From positions 310,001-374,000 of the forward strand of contig NZ_CAJGBF010000003.1 of the NCBI RefSeq assembly GCF_904424705.1: a stretch of DNA of 64,000 nucleotides, in the 5' to 3' direction. Position 1 is the first letter of the stretch. Each line of letters begins with the position of its first letter. Shown piece after piece: positions 7,337 through 18,415 of this stretch. Both the position numbers and the translations under genes were made by a program. Under the pieces are notes generated by a model. The model was given only the letters and a program-made list of their open reading frames with translations, was not told where the DNA came from and ran no database searches. The stretch is from Rossellomorea arthrocnemi. GTDB taxonomy: Bacteria > Bacillota > Bacilli > Bacillales > Bacillaceae_B.

Positions 7337-7783
7337 TTACACATTCCATTTCCTTTGAACGTATAAAAGGATTGTCTCACGATATTTTTTTACTGCAGAG
7401 TTCATAATAATATAGATCAGGATACCGAATATAGGGATATTGATGAGCATCCCTGTAAAGAAGGCTTTCCCAATTTGCAATCCCACTCCCACCGCATCAT
7501 TCGTGGAATCCAAAGGAAAGAAAAGATGTCCCACGACCAGGTTCAGGTAAAAGAAAAAAGGGAACGCCCAGATTAAAGAAACCCCACCGACTAGTCCTGC
7601 GAATGGGTTGCCTTTGAAAATCTTTGCGCAAGCTGTCGAAATTACTGGGCCGATACCAAAGGAAGGAACAAAATTAATCAATAGACCAACAGTGAAGCCT
7701 ATTGCGATGCTATGGGCGTTATCTTTAAGACGCAATAACTTTAAAGTAAGGCACTTAAGTTCTCTAAGTTTTTTTCTAATCAT
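7337..7783 (-). CDS. DUF2062 membrane protein
   Basis: 148 residues with about three membrane segments. The motif IAIGFTVGLLINFVPSFGIG near residues 26-45 followed by GNPFAGLVGG is typical of DUF2062, a family of small membrane proteins without settled function that often occur near lipid or glycosyltransferase genes. The basic N-terminus suggests a cytoplasmic start. The ribosome site is weak. It is divergent from the phosphatidyltransferase gene pssA. Confidence 0.8.
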   Translation of the reverse strand: MIRKKLRELKCLTLKLLRLKDNAHSIAIGFTVGLLINFVPSFGIGPVISTACAKIFKGNPFAGLVGGVSLIWAFPFFFYLNLVVGHLFFPLDSTNDAVGVGLQIGKAFFTGMLINIPIFGILIYIIMNSAVKKYRETILLYVQRKWNV

Positions 7784-7993
7784 GCAATCATCACCATATA
7801 TTTTAAGAATGTCATTCAGCTCAAATGTGTTAGTATCATCCTTGTTTATAGTATGTCTTCTTTTGAGGATTGTAAATTAAAAATGTCCTTTTTTATAGAA
7901 TTCATTTAATTTTTTTCATGGCAAATCTTTATGAGTATAAATATAATGGTATTCTAGTAATAATAGAATCTTTGGCAGAGCGAGGACTAAAAA

Positions 7994-8668
7994 ATGAAAT
8001 TAACGAAAAAGATCCCCAATATGGTCACGTTGGGGAATTTATATTGCGGATTCTTATCCATCGGATTTGCAGCAAGTGGACAATTTAAAAATGCAGCGGT
8101 TTTAATCATTATTGGCATGATGCTCGATAGTATGGACGGGAGACTTGCAAGAATGCTCAATGCAGACAGCGTTCTTGGGAAGGAATTAGATTCATTGGCA
8201 GATATCGTGACATTCGGGGTTGCACCATCATTCCTTGTGTATTATACCTATTTTTTTCAATTCGGTTTATTAGGGTTTATCGTAGCGGGGCTATTTCCTT
8301 TATTCGGGGCGTACCGCCTTGCACGGTTTAACACAAGTCCGCCCAAATCTTCGATACATTATTTTATAGGGGTCCCCATAACGGCAGCAGGTGGGATCCT
8401 GGCCATATTAACACTATTTGGAGAATGGATTCCCAATATCGTGACAACCGTTATTTTTACTGCCATGTGCTTTCTTATGGTGAGCAGGATCAGAATCCCA
8501 AGTCTGAAAGAAGTACCATTACCTAAATATGGGACGATTGTGACGATCTTTATCGGGGCTTTATTATATGTTATCTATAAGGGTACTTATGAAGAGTTTC
8601 CTTATTTGATCTATATAGCAACTCCTCTGTATATTGCTTATCTAGCTTATCGTTTTATAAGGAGATAA
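7994..8668 (+). CDS. pssA: CDP-diacylglycerol-serine O-phosphatidyltransferase
   Basis: Membrane enzyme that makes phosphatidylserine, precursor of phosphatidylethanolamine, from CDP-diacylglycerol and L-serine. The CDP-alcohol phosphotransferase signature D-G-x2-A-R-x8-G-x3-D-x3-D is complete at about residues 50-73 (DGRLAR ... GKELDSLAD). The remainder is hydrophobic with several helices. At 224 residues it is somewhat longer than B. subtilis PssA. No psd gene lies beside it here. The motif is shared by phosphatidylglycerophosphate synthases, but the N-terminal PNMVTLGNLYCGF is the PssA form. Confidence 0.88.
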   Translation: MKLTKKIPNMVTLGNLYCGFLSIGFAASGQFKNAAVLIIIGMMLDSMDGRLARMLNADSVLGKELDSLADIVTFGVAPSFLVYYTYFFQFGLLGFIVAGLFPLFGAYRLARFNTSPPKSSIHYFIGVPITAAGGILAILTLFGEWIPNIVTTVIFTAMCFLMVSRIRIPSLKEVPLPKYGTIVTIFIGALLYVIYKGTYEEFPYLIYIATPLYIAYLAYRFIRR

Positions 8669-8708
8669 CCCTTTTTTCATTTTATTAAGATAGTGAGCAA
8701 ATACAAGA

Positions 8709-8742
8709 GTGAGCCGGGAAATGCCCGGCTCACTTCTTTATT
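8709..8742. terminator. Bidirectional terminator between pssA and the converging broken gene
   Basis: Perfect hairpin of AGTGAGCCGGG and CCCGGCTCACT around a 5-nt loop, followed by T-rich sequence on the plus strand (TTCTTTATT) and a weaker T tract on the minus strand. Confidence 0.75.
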
Positions 8743-9201
8743 CATCATGGTGAAATATCGTTTCCTGCCATCTATGATATCCGTAAATGATAAAGGAGAG
8801 ACCATAGATGACAAGGAAGTATTGCCACGGAGAAATCGAATGATAATCCGCAATTCCAAGTCGTGACAATAATGGAAGAGCCACGTAACACATAAAGGCA
8901 TCCATGAGGATATTAACCGTGTATATAAGACGAATTTATGTGATGCCAATCGGAAAATCCAAAAGGTCCCTACTGTAAAGATCCTATATCCAAAGCTGAA
9001 ATCGATCATATATCCCCAGGGTACGATATATTGATGAATGACCCACCACTTATAAGTATAGGCAATCTCAAAGATGATGGTCATCAGTAAGCAAGTGAAA
9101 ATGGTGACAGGCATGAATCGCTTTATAGTTTTGGATGAAATGAAGAATAAACTCAACCTGGGAAAAAGAAAGGCAATGAAAAGAATCACTTTGGCATTCA
9201 T
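8738..9201 (-). pseudogene. Frameshifted small membrane protein gene
   Basis: The first part, from an ATG at 9201 (MNAKVILFIAFLFPRLSLFF), reads in one frame to about FRLASHKFVLYT near 8915. The natural continuation is in another frame, VNILMDAFMCYVALPLLSRL to a stop at 8738. The continuation is strongly hydrophobic and ends YHRWQETIFHHDE, whereas the original frame turns polar there. A single indel near 8910-8920 therefore splits a protein of about 154 residues with four or five membrane segments. Function is unknown. A sequencing error is possible. Confidence 0.7.
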
Positions 9202-9267
9202 AAAAAAACTCCAAACGTTTTGGTTTCGAATGGTTTTCCGCAACATTTGAAGTATATACTCTGTAAC

Positions 9268-10452
9268 TTAAATCATCCTCATCAAAAAACCCCCCAGTGC
9301 CCCTGTAATCACTACAATCCAAGGAGGCAGCTTCCAGAATACCAGCATACTGAATAGAATCGCTGCGAAAGCAAAATCGGCGGGTACCAAAATCGATGAT
9401 GTCCAGATCGGGTGATAAAAAGCTGCAATCAGAATTCCGACCACTGCTGCATTCACCCCCATTAATGCGCCTTTAATCTTTGGGTTTCGTCTTAAGGAAT
9501 CCCAGAAAGGCAATGTCCCTATAATCAGCAGTAATGCAGGTAGAAAAATGGCAACCGTCGCAAGTACTCCACCTCTCCAACCGTTTATCACAGCTCCAAT
9601 AAAAGCCGCAAAGGTGAATAGGGGACCCGGTACAGCCTGTGCCGCACCATATCCTGCTAGAAACTGTTCTTCCGTTAACCAGCCTGTCGGTACAAATTCC
9701 CGTTCAAGAAGAGGCAATACTACATGGCCACCTCCAAATACCAATGACCCCGATCTATAGAAACTATCGAAGAGAGCAATCCATTCAAACGTACTCAATT
9801 CCCTGCATATAGGGAGAAGAATCAATAATCCAAAGAAAATTGATAAGCAAATCATCCCAAATCTTCTGGAAATGGGAAACGCCACCCTTGAATCATCATC
9901 TGCTGCATAATCTCTATAAAGAAGGAAGCCGATAAGAGCAGATAGAAGGATCACCCCTGCTTGTGAGAAGGCTGTTTGCCATATTAGAGTGATCACCAAA
10001 GCGAACAGTGCGACAGCTTTTCTCTTTAAATCAGGCGTTAATTTTTTAGCCATACCTAATATCGCATGAGCCACAACTGCAACAGCCACGATTTTCAATC
10101 CGTGTATCCATCCGGCATCTGCCATGTCACTTCCTTGAAGGATCCTGGCAAATAGAATTAAGGCAATAACCGAAGGAAAGGTAAAGCCCAAAAATGAAAC
10201 GATCCCGCCGAGTACACCTCCCCGTATAATGCCGATTCCAATCCCAACCTGGCTGCTGGCAGGTCCCGGTAGGAATTGACAGAGGGCCACGAGGTCGGCA
10301 TAGCTTTTTTCATCCATCCATTTTCTCCTTCGAATATACTCTTCATGAAAATATCCCAAATGCGCCATAGGGCCACCAAAAGACGTAAACCCCAATCTTG
10401 TTGAAATAAGGAGGATCTCAACTAATGTTTTTATCTTTCTTGTTGTTTTCAA
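9268..10452 (-). CDS. chrA: Chromate transporter ChrA
   Basis: CHR-family membrane transporter that exports chromate and lowers its toxicity. It has 394 residues, the fused two-half long form. The N-terminal half has FGGPMAHLGYFHEEYIRRRKW and ALCQFLPGPASSQ (about residues 23-70). The C-terminal half repeats the pattern with FGGGHVVLPLLEREFV and AAQAVPGPLFTFAA (about 250-300). Start is TTG at 10452 with GAAGGTG upstream. The padR gene lies 18 nt upstream on the same strand, so the two form an operon, and padR is probably its regulator. Confidence 0.93.
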   Translation of the reverse strand: MKTTRKIKTLVEILLISTRLGFTSFGGPMAHLGYFHEEYIRRRKWMDEKSYADLVALCQFLPGPASSQVGIGIGIIRGGVLGGIVSFLGFTFPSVIALILFARILQGSDMADAGWIHGLKIVAVAVVAHAILGMAKKLTPDLKRKAVALFALVITLIWQTAFSQAGVILLSALIGFLLYRDYAADDDSRVAFPISRRFGMICLSIFFGLLILLPICRELSTFEWIALFDSFYRSGSLVFGGGHVVLPLLEREFVPTGWLTEEQFLAGYGAAQAVPGPLFTFAAFIGAVINGWRGGVLATVAIFLPALLLIIGTLPFWDSLRRNPKIKGALMGVNAAVVGILIAAFYHPIWTSSILVPADFAFAAILFSMLVFWKLPPWIVVITGALGGFLMRMI

Positions 10453-10470
10453 AGATTTTCACCTTCTTTA

Positions 10471-10779
10471 TCAGTCTTTGATTTCTTTGAAAAGCTCAAT
10501 TGCTTTATTTCGAGCTTCGATCAAAACCGCACTTCCTTTTTCAGTGGTTGAATAATATTTTCGAATTTTCCCATCTACGTTCCTATCTTCTTTTATCAGT
10601 AATCCATCGTTTTCCATCGAATGAAGAATCGGGTACAAAGTACCCGAACTGATGCTGTATCCATGTTCTTTCAGCTCCTCAAGCATCCATGTCCCATAAA
10701 TGGGTAGATCCTTGGCGTGATGAAGAATGTGTATCTGAATGAACCCGAGGAAAAGTTTCCGTAGTACTTTATCTTCCAC
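10471..10779 (-). CDS. PadR family transcriptional regulator
   Basis: 102-residue DNA-binding repressor: a winged helix-turn-helix followed by a short dimerisation helix, subfamily 2 length. The motif HGYSISSGTLYPILHSMENDGLL (about 38-60) contains the family's GTLYPxLxxLExxGL recognition element. Start is GTG with GAGGTG upstream. It is first gene of an operon with chrA, and a perfect palindrome lies 28 nt upstream of its start. PadR proteins often repress their own operon and are released by small molecules. Chromate-linked PadR regulators (ChrR type) have been reported beside chrA in firmicutes. Confidence 0.9.
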   Translation of the reverse strand: MEDKVLRKLFLGFIQIHILHHAKDLPIYGTWMLEELKEHGYSISSGTLYPILHSMENDGLLIKEDRNVDGKIRKYYSTTEKGSAVLIEARNKAIELFKEIKD

Positions 10780-10806
10780 TTAATCACCTCTTTTTCATAT
10801 TGAAAA

Positions 10807-10829
10807 TCGATATCGGAAGCCGATATCGA
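10807..10829 (-). promoter_or_regulatory. Candidate PadR operator
   Basis: Perfect inverted repeat with 10-bp arms (TCGATATCGG and its complement) and a 3-nt spacer, 28 nt upstream of the padR start. The position and dyad symmetry fit autorepression of padR-chrA. Confidence 0.65.
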
Positions 10830-11021
10830 ATGTTTATAAAATGAATATATCATGAATTCTACCATTTTATAAGAATGAACTCTTTATAAGACGATAAAAT
10901 CTTACTGAATGCACTCTATCTCTTTTAGTCCTTTCTACACATATTACGTTGAAACCGTCATATCTTCTTATACCGGTCTATATACTTTACAGGTTTAGTA
11001 CATTGATAAAGGAGAGAGGGT

Positions 11022-12509
11022 ATGATCAAAAAGATTAGTATGACTGTTTTGGTATTGTTTTTATTACTTCCGTCTTGGAGTCAGGCTGGTTCTTTCGGAG
11101 ATGATGATCCATCCGGTGTCCCTGGACAATGGTATATAGGTACGACACCTCAGAATGTAGCTCCTTCAAAGCAGCCAATCCTCTTTGTTCACGGGCTAAA
11201 CAGTTCTTCAAACACATGGTGGAGTGACAACAATATGTACGATACCGCTTATCAAAATGGTTATGAAACTGCTTTTATCGATTTGTTCCCTACAAAGAAT
11301 ATGTGGGATAACGGTGCTCTCCTTGCATCAAAAATACGAGATATATACAACTATTACGGAGAAAAAATAGTGATCGTGGCTCATAGTAAAGGAGGCATCG
11401 ATACACAGTCTGCTCTCGTTCATTACGGTGCATTTCCCTATGTTTCAAGAGTGATTACCCTTTCCACTCCACATCATGGGTCACAACTTGCCGACCTTGC
11501 TTACAGCAGCTGGGCCGGTTGGCTGGCAGGTATTCTCGGTAGTAAGAATGATGCCACTTACTCACTGCAAACAGGGTATATGAGCTATTTTCGGTCTGAA
11601 ACGGATCAACATTCAAATGTAAATATAAATCCAATCTTTACATTTGGAGGAACTAAATGGGGGGGCTTTGGCAGTTCTCTTTATTGGGGCGGACTATATC
11701 TTTGGGGGTATGGAAGCAATGATGGAGCGGTTACAGTCAATAGTTCAAGACTTCCATATGCTCATGAATTGAAGGTAGGGGATTGGAATCATTTCACTAT
11801 AAAAGAGGGATCATCAACGTTTAATTTATTTGAAAATTATTTGAATGAAACAGTGGTTAATTCATCTGACTTACTCTCTCAAAGTGCAAAACAAAGCTAC
11901 TCCTCCAACAGTGATGGAGCCTCATATATCAGAGGTGGAGAATACAGTGGGAAAACACAAGAAAAATTTCAGGTTGAAGAGGGTGCAGAGTCGATCACCT
12001 TGGATTGGATGAGTAGCAGTTCTTCTTCTCGCTTGATTTTAAAAGACCCTGGGCAGAAAATACATTCTACTTTTATTGTAAAAAAAGAAGAAGGTGAGTT
12101 TTTTAAAGGGGCTTATCATCATACTATTACGATTGAAAATCCGATTCCCGGGCAATGGACACTGGAATCCAACTCGTCTAATTCTGAAAAATATCTTCTG
12201 AATGTTTCTTTTGAGAGTAGGATGAATGATACTGTAAGTGTGAATATTGGTCAGGGTGAAATCAGCTTGAAAAAAGTGGACAGTAGACTAAAACTCCAAC
12301 AAAACTTCACGATTGAATATTACAAAAACGGTAAGTTAAACAAAAGTAAGCTGAGAATTGAAAACGGAACATCAAACATACCGAAGTTGGGAGAAGGTGT
12401 GTATAATGTGACGGTAGATGTAAAAGGAATAAAGGACAAAGTTACGTTTAATCGTACATTCATCAAAACGGTATATGTAGATGGATCTGGAAAAGTGTAT
12501 GGACAGTAA
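11022..12509 (+). CDS. Secreted triacylglycerol lipase/esterase (alpha/beta hydrolase)
   Basis: 495 residues. Signal peptide at about 1-22 (hydrophobic core VLVLFLLLP, cleavage after SQA). The alpha/beta-hydrolase domain spans about 45-285: oxyanion-hole HG at 57-58 (ILFVHGLN) and nucleophile elbow AHSKGG with Ser122, in the AHSMGG style of Bacillus LipA. The region GSNDGAV near 235 could supply the catalytic Asp, and the His of WNHFTI near 257 the last triad member. The C-terminal half (about 290-495) is beta-rich, resembling accessory pre-peptidase C-like domains. The ATG has GGAGAGAGG upstream. Confidence 0.85.
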   Translation: MIKKISMTVLVLFLLLPSWSQAGSFGDDDPSGVPGQWYIGTTPQNVAPSKQPILFVHGLNSSSNTWWSDNNMYDTAYQNGYETAFIDLFPTKNMWDNGALLASKIRDIYNYYGEKIVIVAHSKGGIDTQSALVHYGAFPYVSRVITLSTPHHGSQLADLAYSSWAGWLAGILGSKNDATYSLQTGYMSYFRSETDQHSNVNINPIFTFGGTKWGGFGSSLYWGGLYLWGYGSNDGAVTVNSSRLPYAHELKVGDWNHFTIKEGSSTFNLFENYLNETVVNSSDLLSQSAKQSYSSNSDGASYIRGGEYSGKTQEKFQVEEGAESITLDWMSSSSSSRLILKDPGQKIHSTFIVKKEEGEFFKGAYHHTITIENPIPGQWTLESNSSNSEKYLLNVSFESRMNDTVSVNIGQGEISLKKVDSRLKLQQNFTIEYYKNGKLNKSKLRIENGTSNIPKLGEGVYNVTVDVKGIKDKVTFNRTFIKTVYVDGSGKVYGQ

Positions 12510-12664
12510 AAAGAGGATAAGGCGGTAGGATAGGAGGGAGGCTTATGATATAGGCTTCTCTTTTTTATTGTTATCCTTCCATTTTTCAGAACAAAAATTC
12601 AATAATAGTCTGACAAACATCAACATTGTGTGTTGATCTGTTGATTACTACCCTCCTGCATTCT

Positions 12665-13081
12665 TTATTTCACGATCATAACGGGACATTTTGCCCGTTT
12701 GGCTACTTTATGGCTGACACTTCCAAGTACCATTTCCTGAAAAGTATTCAAACCGCGGCTTCCAATGACGACTAGGTCAAATTCATGATTATTCGCATAC
12801 TCCACAATTGTCGGTCCCGGTTCCCCATGTAAAAAGATAATTTCATAATCGATCCCATCATGTTTTGTCTTTTGCTCAATCAGTTGAAGTTTTTGCTTGC
12901 GTTTATCACTCGCATCCAGACCCCAATAATGCAGAATATCTTCTTTTGAATGCTTACCATCTATAACATATACAATATCCAATTTTGAGCCTTGCTGGCA
13001 TTTCGCGAGAGCAATTGCCTTTTCTCCAGCTCGTAAGGAGTGTTCCGATCCGTCTGCAGCTAGAAGAATGTTTTTGAACAT
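12665..13081 (-). CDS. Universal stress protein (UspA family)
   Basis: 138-residue cytoplasmic nucleotide-binding protein. N-terminal MFKNILLAADGSEHS and C-terminal VIGSRGLNTFQEMVLGSVSH fit the family. The G-x2-G-x9-G-S/T ATP-binding motif is present in modified form (GSRGLNTFQEMVLGSVSH), so ATP binding is likely. The ATG at 13081 has GGAGG 8 nt upstream; the longer in-frame start at 13096 overlaps that site and is rejected. It is divergent from the SulP transporter, a pairing often seen for Usp genes and anion transporters. Confidence 0.9.
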   Translation of the reverse strand: MFKNILLAADGSEHSLRAGEKAIALAKCQQGSKLDIVYVIDGKHSKEDILHYWGLDASDKRKQKLQLIEQKTKHDGIDYEIIFLHGEPGPTIVEYANNHEFDLVVIGSRGLNTFQEMVLGSVSHKVAKRAKCPVMIVK

Positions 13082-13250
13082 GAATTTTTCCTCCATCCAT
13101 GAAAGCGTTTAGTACTTAGTTCTAGTTTATTCCTCAATTTCCTTTAAAGAAGTTCAATCAATTTTTACAAGTTTTTGAAAGATACCAGAAAAGTGACGAA
13201 TACAGTAGAAAATGAAAGGGAAAACACATTGTTTGCGCTTTCATTACGAT

Positions 13251-13279
13251 TTCACAAATGGATTCATCCATTATATAAT
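13251..13279 (+). promoter_or_regulatory. SigA promoter of the SulP gene
   Basis: TTCACA at 13251-13256 and TATAAT at 13274-13279 with a 17-nt spacer. A 7-bp hairpin (arms 13302-13308 and 13318-13324) follows in the untranslated leader, just upstream of the AGGAAGAGG ribosome site. The hairpin may affect translation or stability. Confidence 0.65.
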
Positions 13280-13349
13280 GTGCCTTGTGTTCAACGGCCC
13301 CGACTTTCATGAGAGTTGAAAGTCACAATTAAATAGGAAGAGGTGCATT

Positions 13350-14831
13350 ATGAATATAAGTGAAAAAATTAAATATGAATGGTTTGGAAATGTCAAAGGG
13401 GATGTGCTTTCAGGTATCGTCGTTGCCATGGCATTGATTCCTGAGGCAATCGCATTTTCGATTATTGCCGGTGTAGATCCGATGATCGGATTATATGCAT
13501 CATTCTGTATTGCTGTTGTCATAGCGTTTGTAGGTGGGCGTCCGGGAATGATATCAGCAGCAACAGGGGCAACCGCTCTGTTGATGACAACACTTGTGGC
13601 TGATCACGGGTTACAGTATCTGCTTGCGGCAACGATTTTAACAGGAGTGATCCAGATTATCATGGGTGTCCTTAAATTAGGACGGTTAATGAAGTTTGTA
13701 CCACGTTCTGTTATGGTTGGATTCGTGAATGCTTTGGCGATCCTGATTTTTTCCGCACAATTGCCTCATTTTGTCGGTGAGTCTTGGATAATGTATGCTA
13801 TGGTTGCTGGAGCATTGGCGATCATATATCTTTTACCACGGTTCACAAAGGCTGTTCCCTCTGCCTTAGTGGCAATTATTGCAGTAACAATCTTTGCTGT
13901 GTTGACAGGAAGTGGTGTCCGTACTGTTGGAGATATGGGGGAACTAACACAAACTTTACCCCTTTTCTTAATTCCGGATATTCCTTTGACATTCGAGACG
14001 CTACAAATTATTTTCCCCTATTCTTTATCAATAGCAATCGTCGGATTAGTTGAATCCCTCTTGACTGCTTCTATCGTTGACGATATGACAGATACGACGA
14101 GTGATAAGAATAAGGAAGCAAGAGGACAAGGGATTGCTAATATCGTATCAGGATTCTTTGGAGGAATGGCTGGATGTGCGATGATCGGACAATCCGTCAT
14201 TAACGTGAAATCGGGAGGAAGAGGAAGACTATCCGCTCTGGTTGCAGGTGTTTTCTTAATGATGTTAATTCTTGTCTTGAATGATTTCCTGGTCCAGATT
14301 CCCATGGCTGCCCTTGTTGGTGTCATGTTTATGGTATCGATTGGGACGTTTGATTGGTCTTCATTAAAGAACCTCCATAAAACGCCTTTTACGGATACAC
14401 TTGTTATGCTCGTAACGGTGGGGACAGTATTATTGACCCATGATCTATCTAAAGGTGTTCTCGTAGGGATCATTTTAAGTGCAGTATTCTTCGCTTCTAA
14501 AATTTCGAAAGTGAAAATTTCGACCATGGCATCTGAGGAATCACATAAGAAAGTGTATAGAGTATCAGGTCAATTGTTCTTCGCTTCTGTCACTGAGTTT
14601 GTTGAAAGCTTTGATTTTAATGAAGATATCAAAGAAGTGACACTTGACTTGACACACGCTCATCTTTGGGATGATTCAGCAGTTGGTGCCATCGATAAAA
14701 TTGTGATTAAGTATCATCAGAATGGTGTGAAAGTCAATCTGATCGGCTTGAATTCGGAAAGTAATAAGCTAATCGACAAACTGGCAGTCCATAATAAGCC
14801 GGGCGGATTAGGGAAAGTTGTAAACCATTAA
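13350..14831 (+). CDS. SulP family anion transporter with STAS domain
   Basis: 493-residue membrane carrier. The transmembrane part covers about 10-385 and contains the SulP entry motif [20 protein letters not shown] (about 22-41) and a central [17 protein letters not shown] motif. A C-terminal STAS domain follows at about 400-490. SulP proteins move sulfate, bicarbonate or related anions; the substrate cannot be chosen from sequence, and bicarbonate is as likely as sulfate in this short form. It has its own promoter, is followed by a strong terminator, and is divergent from usp. Confidence 0.9.
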   Translation: MNISEKIKYEWFGNVKGDVLSGIVVAMALIPEAIAFSIIAGVDPMIGLYASFCIAVVIAFVGGRPGMISAATGATALLMTTLVADHGLQYLLAATILTGVIQIIMGVLKLGRLMKFVPRSVMVGFVNALAILIFSAQLPHFVGESWIMYAMVAGALAIIYLLPRFTKAVPSALVAIIAVTIFAVLTGSGVRTVGDMGELTQTLPLFLIPDIPLTFETLQIIFPYSLSIAIVGLVESLLTASIVDDMTDTTSDKNKEARGQGIANIVSGFFGGMAGCAMIGQSVINVKSGGRGRLSALVAGVFLMMLILVLNDFLVQIPMAALVGVMFMVSIGTFDWSSLKNLHKTPFTDTLVMLVTVGTVLLTHDLSKGVLVGIILSAVFFASKISKVKISTMASEESHKKVYRVSGQLFFASVTEFVESFDFNEDIKEVTLDLTHAHLWDDSAVGAIDKIVIKYHQNGVKVNLIGLNSESNKLIDKLAVHNKPGGLGKVVNH

Positions 14832-14842
14832 TTACGTATGAT

Positions 14843-14879
14843 AAAAGTCCTTGGTCGATTTGACCAAGGACTTTTATTA
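14843..14879 (+). terminator. Terminator after the SulP gene
   Basis: Perfect 14-bp hairpin (AAAAGTCCTTGGTC and complement, 5-nt loop) followed by TTTTATTAT. It can work in both directions because the protease gene converges on it. Confidence 0.85.
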
Positions 14880-14952
14880 TGGGAAATAAAGGATAATCGG
14901 GCGTTGACACCATTATGATTGGAAAGAACAAATGTTTTTGTTCAAAAATTCT

Positions 14953-16617
<1,665 letters not shown>

Positions 16618-16779
16618 TCAAATTAAGGGTATCACAGGATAGATGAAGAGGGTATTGAGAAAATACGGGACTATTTTCAGATAAGGATTGACCTGAAAAC
16701 CAGTCAGTTCAGGAAAATTTTCATGATTACATCCTAATATTCTTGATGAATAAACGTTACTTCTCATAAATAGAAAAGA

Positions 16780-16878
16780 GAGGGACGGACCTCCAAATTC
16801 AAAATAAATAATCGATAGAACCCTATTTATTGCTATAATTAACATAATCAGGGATGAGATATTGGAGGTCCGTCCCTC
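16780..16878. repeat. Inverted pair of GAGGGACGGACCTC repeat units
   Basis: Two 17-bp perfect inverted copies of GAGGGACGGACCTCCAA at 16780-16796 and 16862-16878 flank 65 bp of AT-rich DNA. The same 14-bp core occurs at 25679-25692, its complement at 27667-27679 inside a gene, and a one-base variant at 46918-46930. The dispersed and inverted pattern resembles REP-type elements mobilised by Y1 (RAYT) transposases. No such transposase is in the window. Confidence 0.7.
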
Positions 16879-16896
16879 AAATAGAGGGGGGATAAA

Positions 16897-17571
16897 TTGA
16901 GTTCATTGTATCTTTCTGGCGGTGGGGATAAGGAGCAGACGCGGGGTATTGACAAGGTGTTTGCGAGTGAATTGGTCGGAGGGAAGCCATTATTATATCT
17001 CCCGGTTGCTATGAATCCCGGAGATATTTCCTACGAGGAGTGTTATAAGTGGGTACATGGTGTATTTTTACCCTTTGGGATAACTGACATTACCATGTGG
17101 GTGGACTTAAAGGGAAAGACCTTAAAAGATCTTATGGGGTTTTCAGCTGTGTATATAGGCGGTGGAAATACGTTCAGCTTGATGTACCACATTCTACAAT
17201 CCGGCTTCCACACTCTATTGACCAACTTCATAGAAGAAGGGGGAATTGTCTATGGCGGTAGTGCAGGTGCGATTGTGATGGGGAGCAATATTTCAACATG
17301 CGTACATATGGATGATAATGATGTTATGTTGAAGACGAGAAAAGGATTCTCCTTTCTCAATGATTATTCCATTTGGTGTCATTACGTTGCTGAAAATGAT
17401 CCTTTGATCGACCAATTTATAAACTCAAATCGCATGCCTGTCATAGCCTTAAGTGAAGAATCCGGTTTGCATATTAAAAGTGGAAGAATAGAAGTGTTGG
17501 GTACTCAGCCCGCCTTTGTATTTGATCTGAGCCTGAAGAAGAGAAGTATCGAGCCGGGTTGTACCATCTGA
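16897..17571 (+). CDS. Peptidase E-like serine peptidase (S51 family)
   Basis: 224 residues, cytoplasmic. The nucleophile elbow GGSAGAIVMG holds Ser122, and YIGGGNTFSL (about 86-95) is the conserved glycine loop of peptidase E/cyanophycinase-type enzymes. E. coli PepE cleaves Asp-X dipeptides; the specificity here is unknown. Start is TTG at 16897 with AGAGGGGGG upstream. The upstream repeat pair lies within 20 nt of its start, so its transcription may begin inside or near the repeat. A methyltransferase gene follows after 37 nt. Confidence 0.82.
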   Translation: MSSLYLSGGGDKEQTRGIDKVFASELVGGKPLLYLPVAMNPGDISYEECYKWVHGVFLPFGITDITMWVDLKGKTLKDLMGFSAVYIGGGNTFSLMYHILQSGFHTLLTNFIEEGGIVYGGSAGAIVMGSNISTCVHMDDNDVMLKTRKGFSFLNDYSIWCHYVAENDPLIDQFINSNRMPVIALSEESGLHIKSGRIEVLGTQPAFVFDLSLKKRSIEPGCTI

Positions 17572-17608
17572 AATCAGCAAGTAATCTAAATGAGAAAGAG
17601 GGAGAAAA

Positions 17609-18358
17609 GTGAAACAAAACATTTACGATGACCCCATATTTTTTGAGGGATATATGAACTTGCGAGATTCGGGAAGAACATATAACGACTTTCTCGAACA
17701 GCCTGCCATCAGAGGAGAACTTCCCAATCTAAAGGGGAAACGGGTAATGGATCTCGGATGCGGTACAGGAGGCTTAGGGAAATACTGTATTGAAAAGGGT
17801 GCATCCTCTGTCGTTGGGGTGGATATTTCAGAAAAAATGATTAGCAGGGCATTAAAAGAAAATAAGGACGAAAAAATAATGTACGTTTGCAGCCCGATTG
17901 AAGACCTATCCAAGCAAACAGAGTCATTTGACTTGATTGTAAGCTCACTTGCATTCCATTATATAAAAGATTATGAATCCGTAATCCAGAAGCTTCACAC
18001 CTTTTTAAAGCCGGGTGGTATGTTGATTTATTCAATTGAGCACCCAATCGTAACAGCACGTAAAGATATGAAAAATTGGTGGAGAAATGTTGATGGTGAG
18101 CGGCTGCATTGGGCACTTGACCACTACCGGGATGAAGGAAGACGGGAACAGCATTGGTATGTGGACGGTGTGATCAAATATCACCGGACTATACCGACCT
18201 TGATAAATGGCCTGATTGGTCAGGGTTTCGTGTTGGAAAAAATGCTTGAGCCCCTGCCCACTCCGGACGGCATGAACCAGATGCCCGATTTGAAAAATGA
18301 AGAAAGAAGACCTTCATTTCTCATTATTAAATCAAGAAAAAATGCTGAACCTCTGTGA
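17609..18358 (+). CDS. Class I SAM-dependent methyltransferase
   Basis: 249-residue cytoplasmic enzyme with a Rossmann fold. The SAM-binding motif VMDLGCGTGGLGKYC is at about 46-60, an acidic residue (VVGVDISEKM) ends strand 2, and motif IV-VI regions ... FDLIVSSLAFHYIKD and KPGGMLIYSIEHP follow. The layout fits small-molecule methyltransferases of the UbiE/Methyltransf_11 type. The substrate is unknown. Start is GTG with AGAGGGAG upstream. It probably shares a transcript with the peptidase E-like gene. Confidence 0.85.
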   Translation: MKQNIYDDPIFFEGYMNLRDSGRTYNDFLEQPAIRGELPNLKGKRVMDLGCGTGGLGKYCIEKGASSVVGVDISEKMISRALKENKDEKIMYVCSPIEDLSKQTESFDLIVSSLAFHYIKDYESVIQKLHTFLKPGGMLIYSIEHPIVTARKDMKNWWRNVDGERLHWALDHYRDEGRREQHWYVDGVIKYHRTIPTLINGLIGQGFVLEKMLEPLPTPDGMNQMPDLKNEERRPSFLIIKSRKNAEPL

Positions 18359-18415
18359 AAAAGAATAGAAGGAATAAAAATATATGAAAGCAGGTAAGGA
18401 TACGCATTCACGAAT

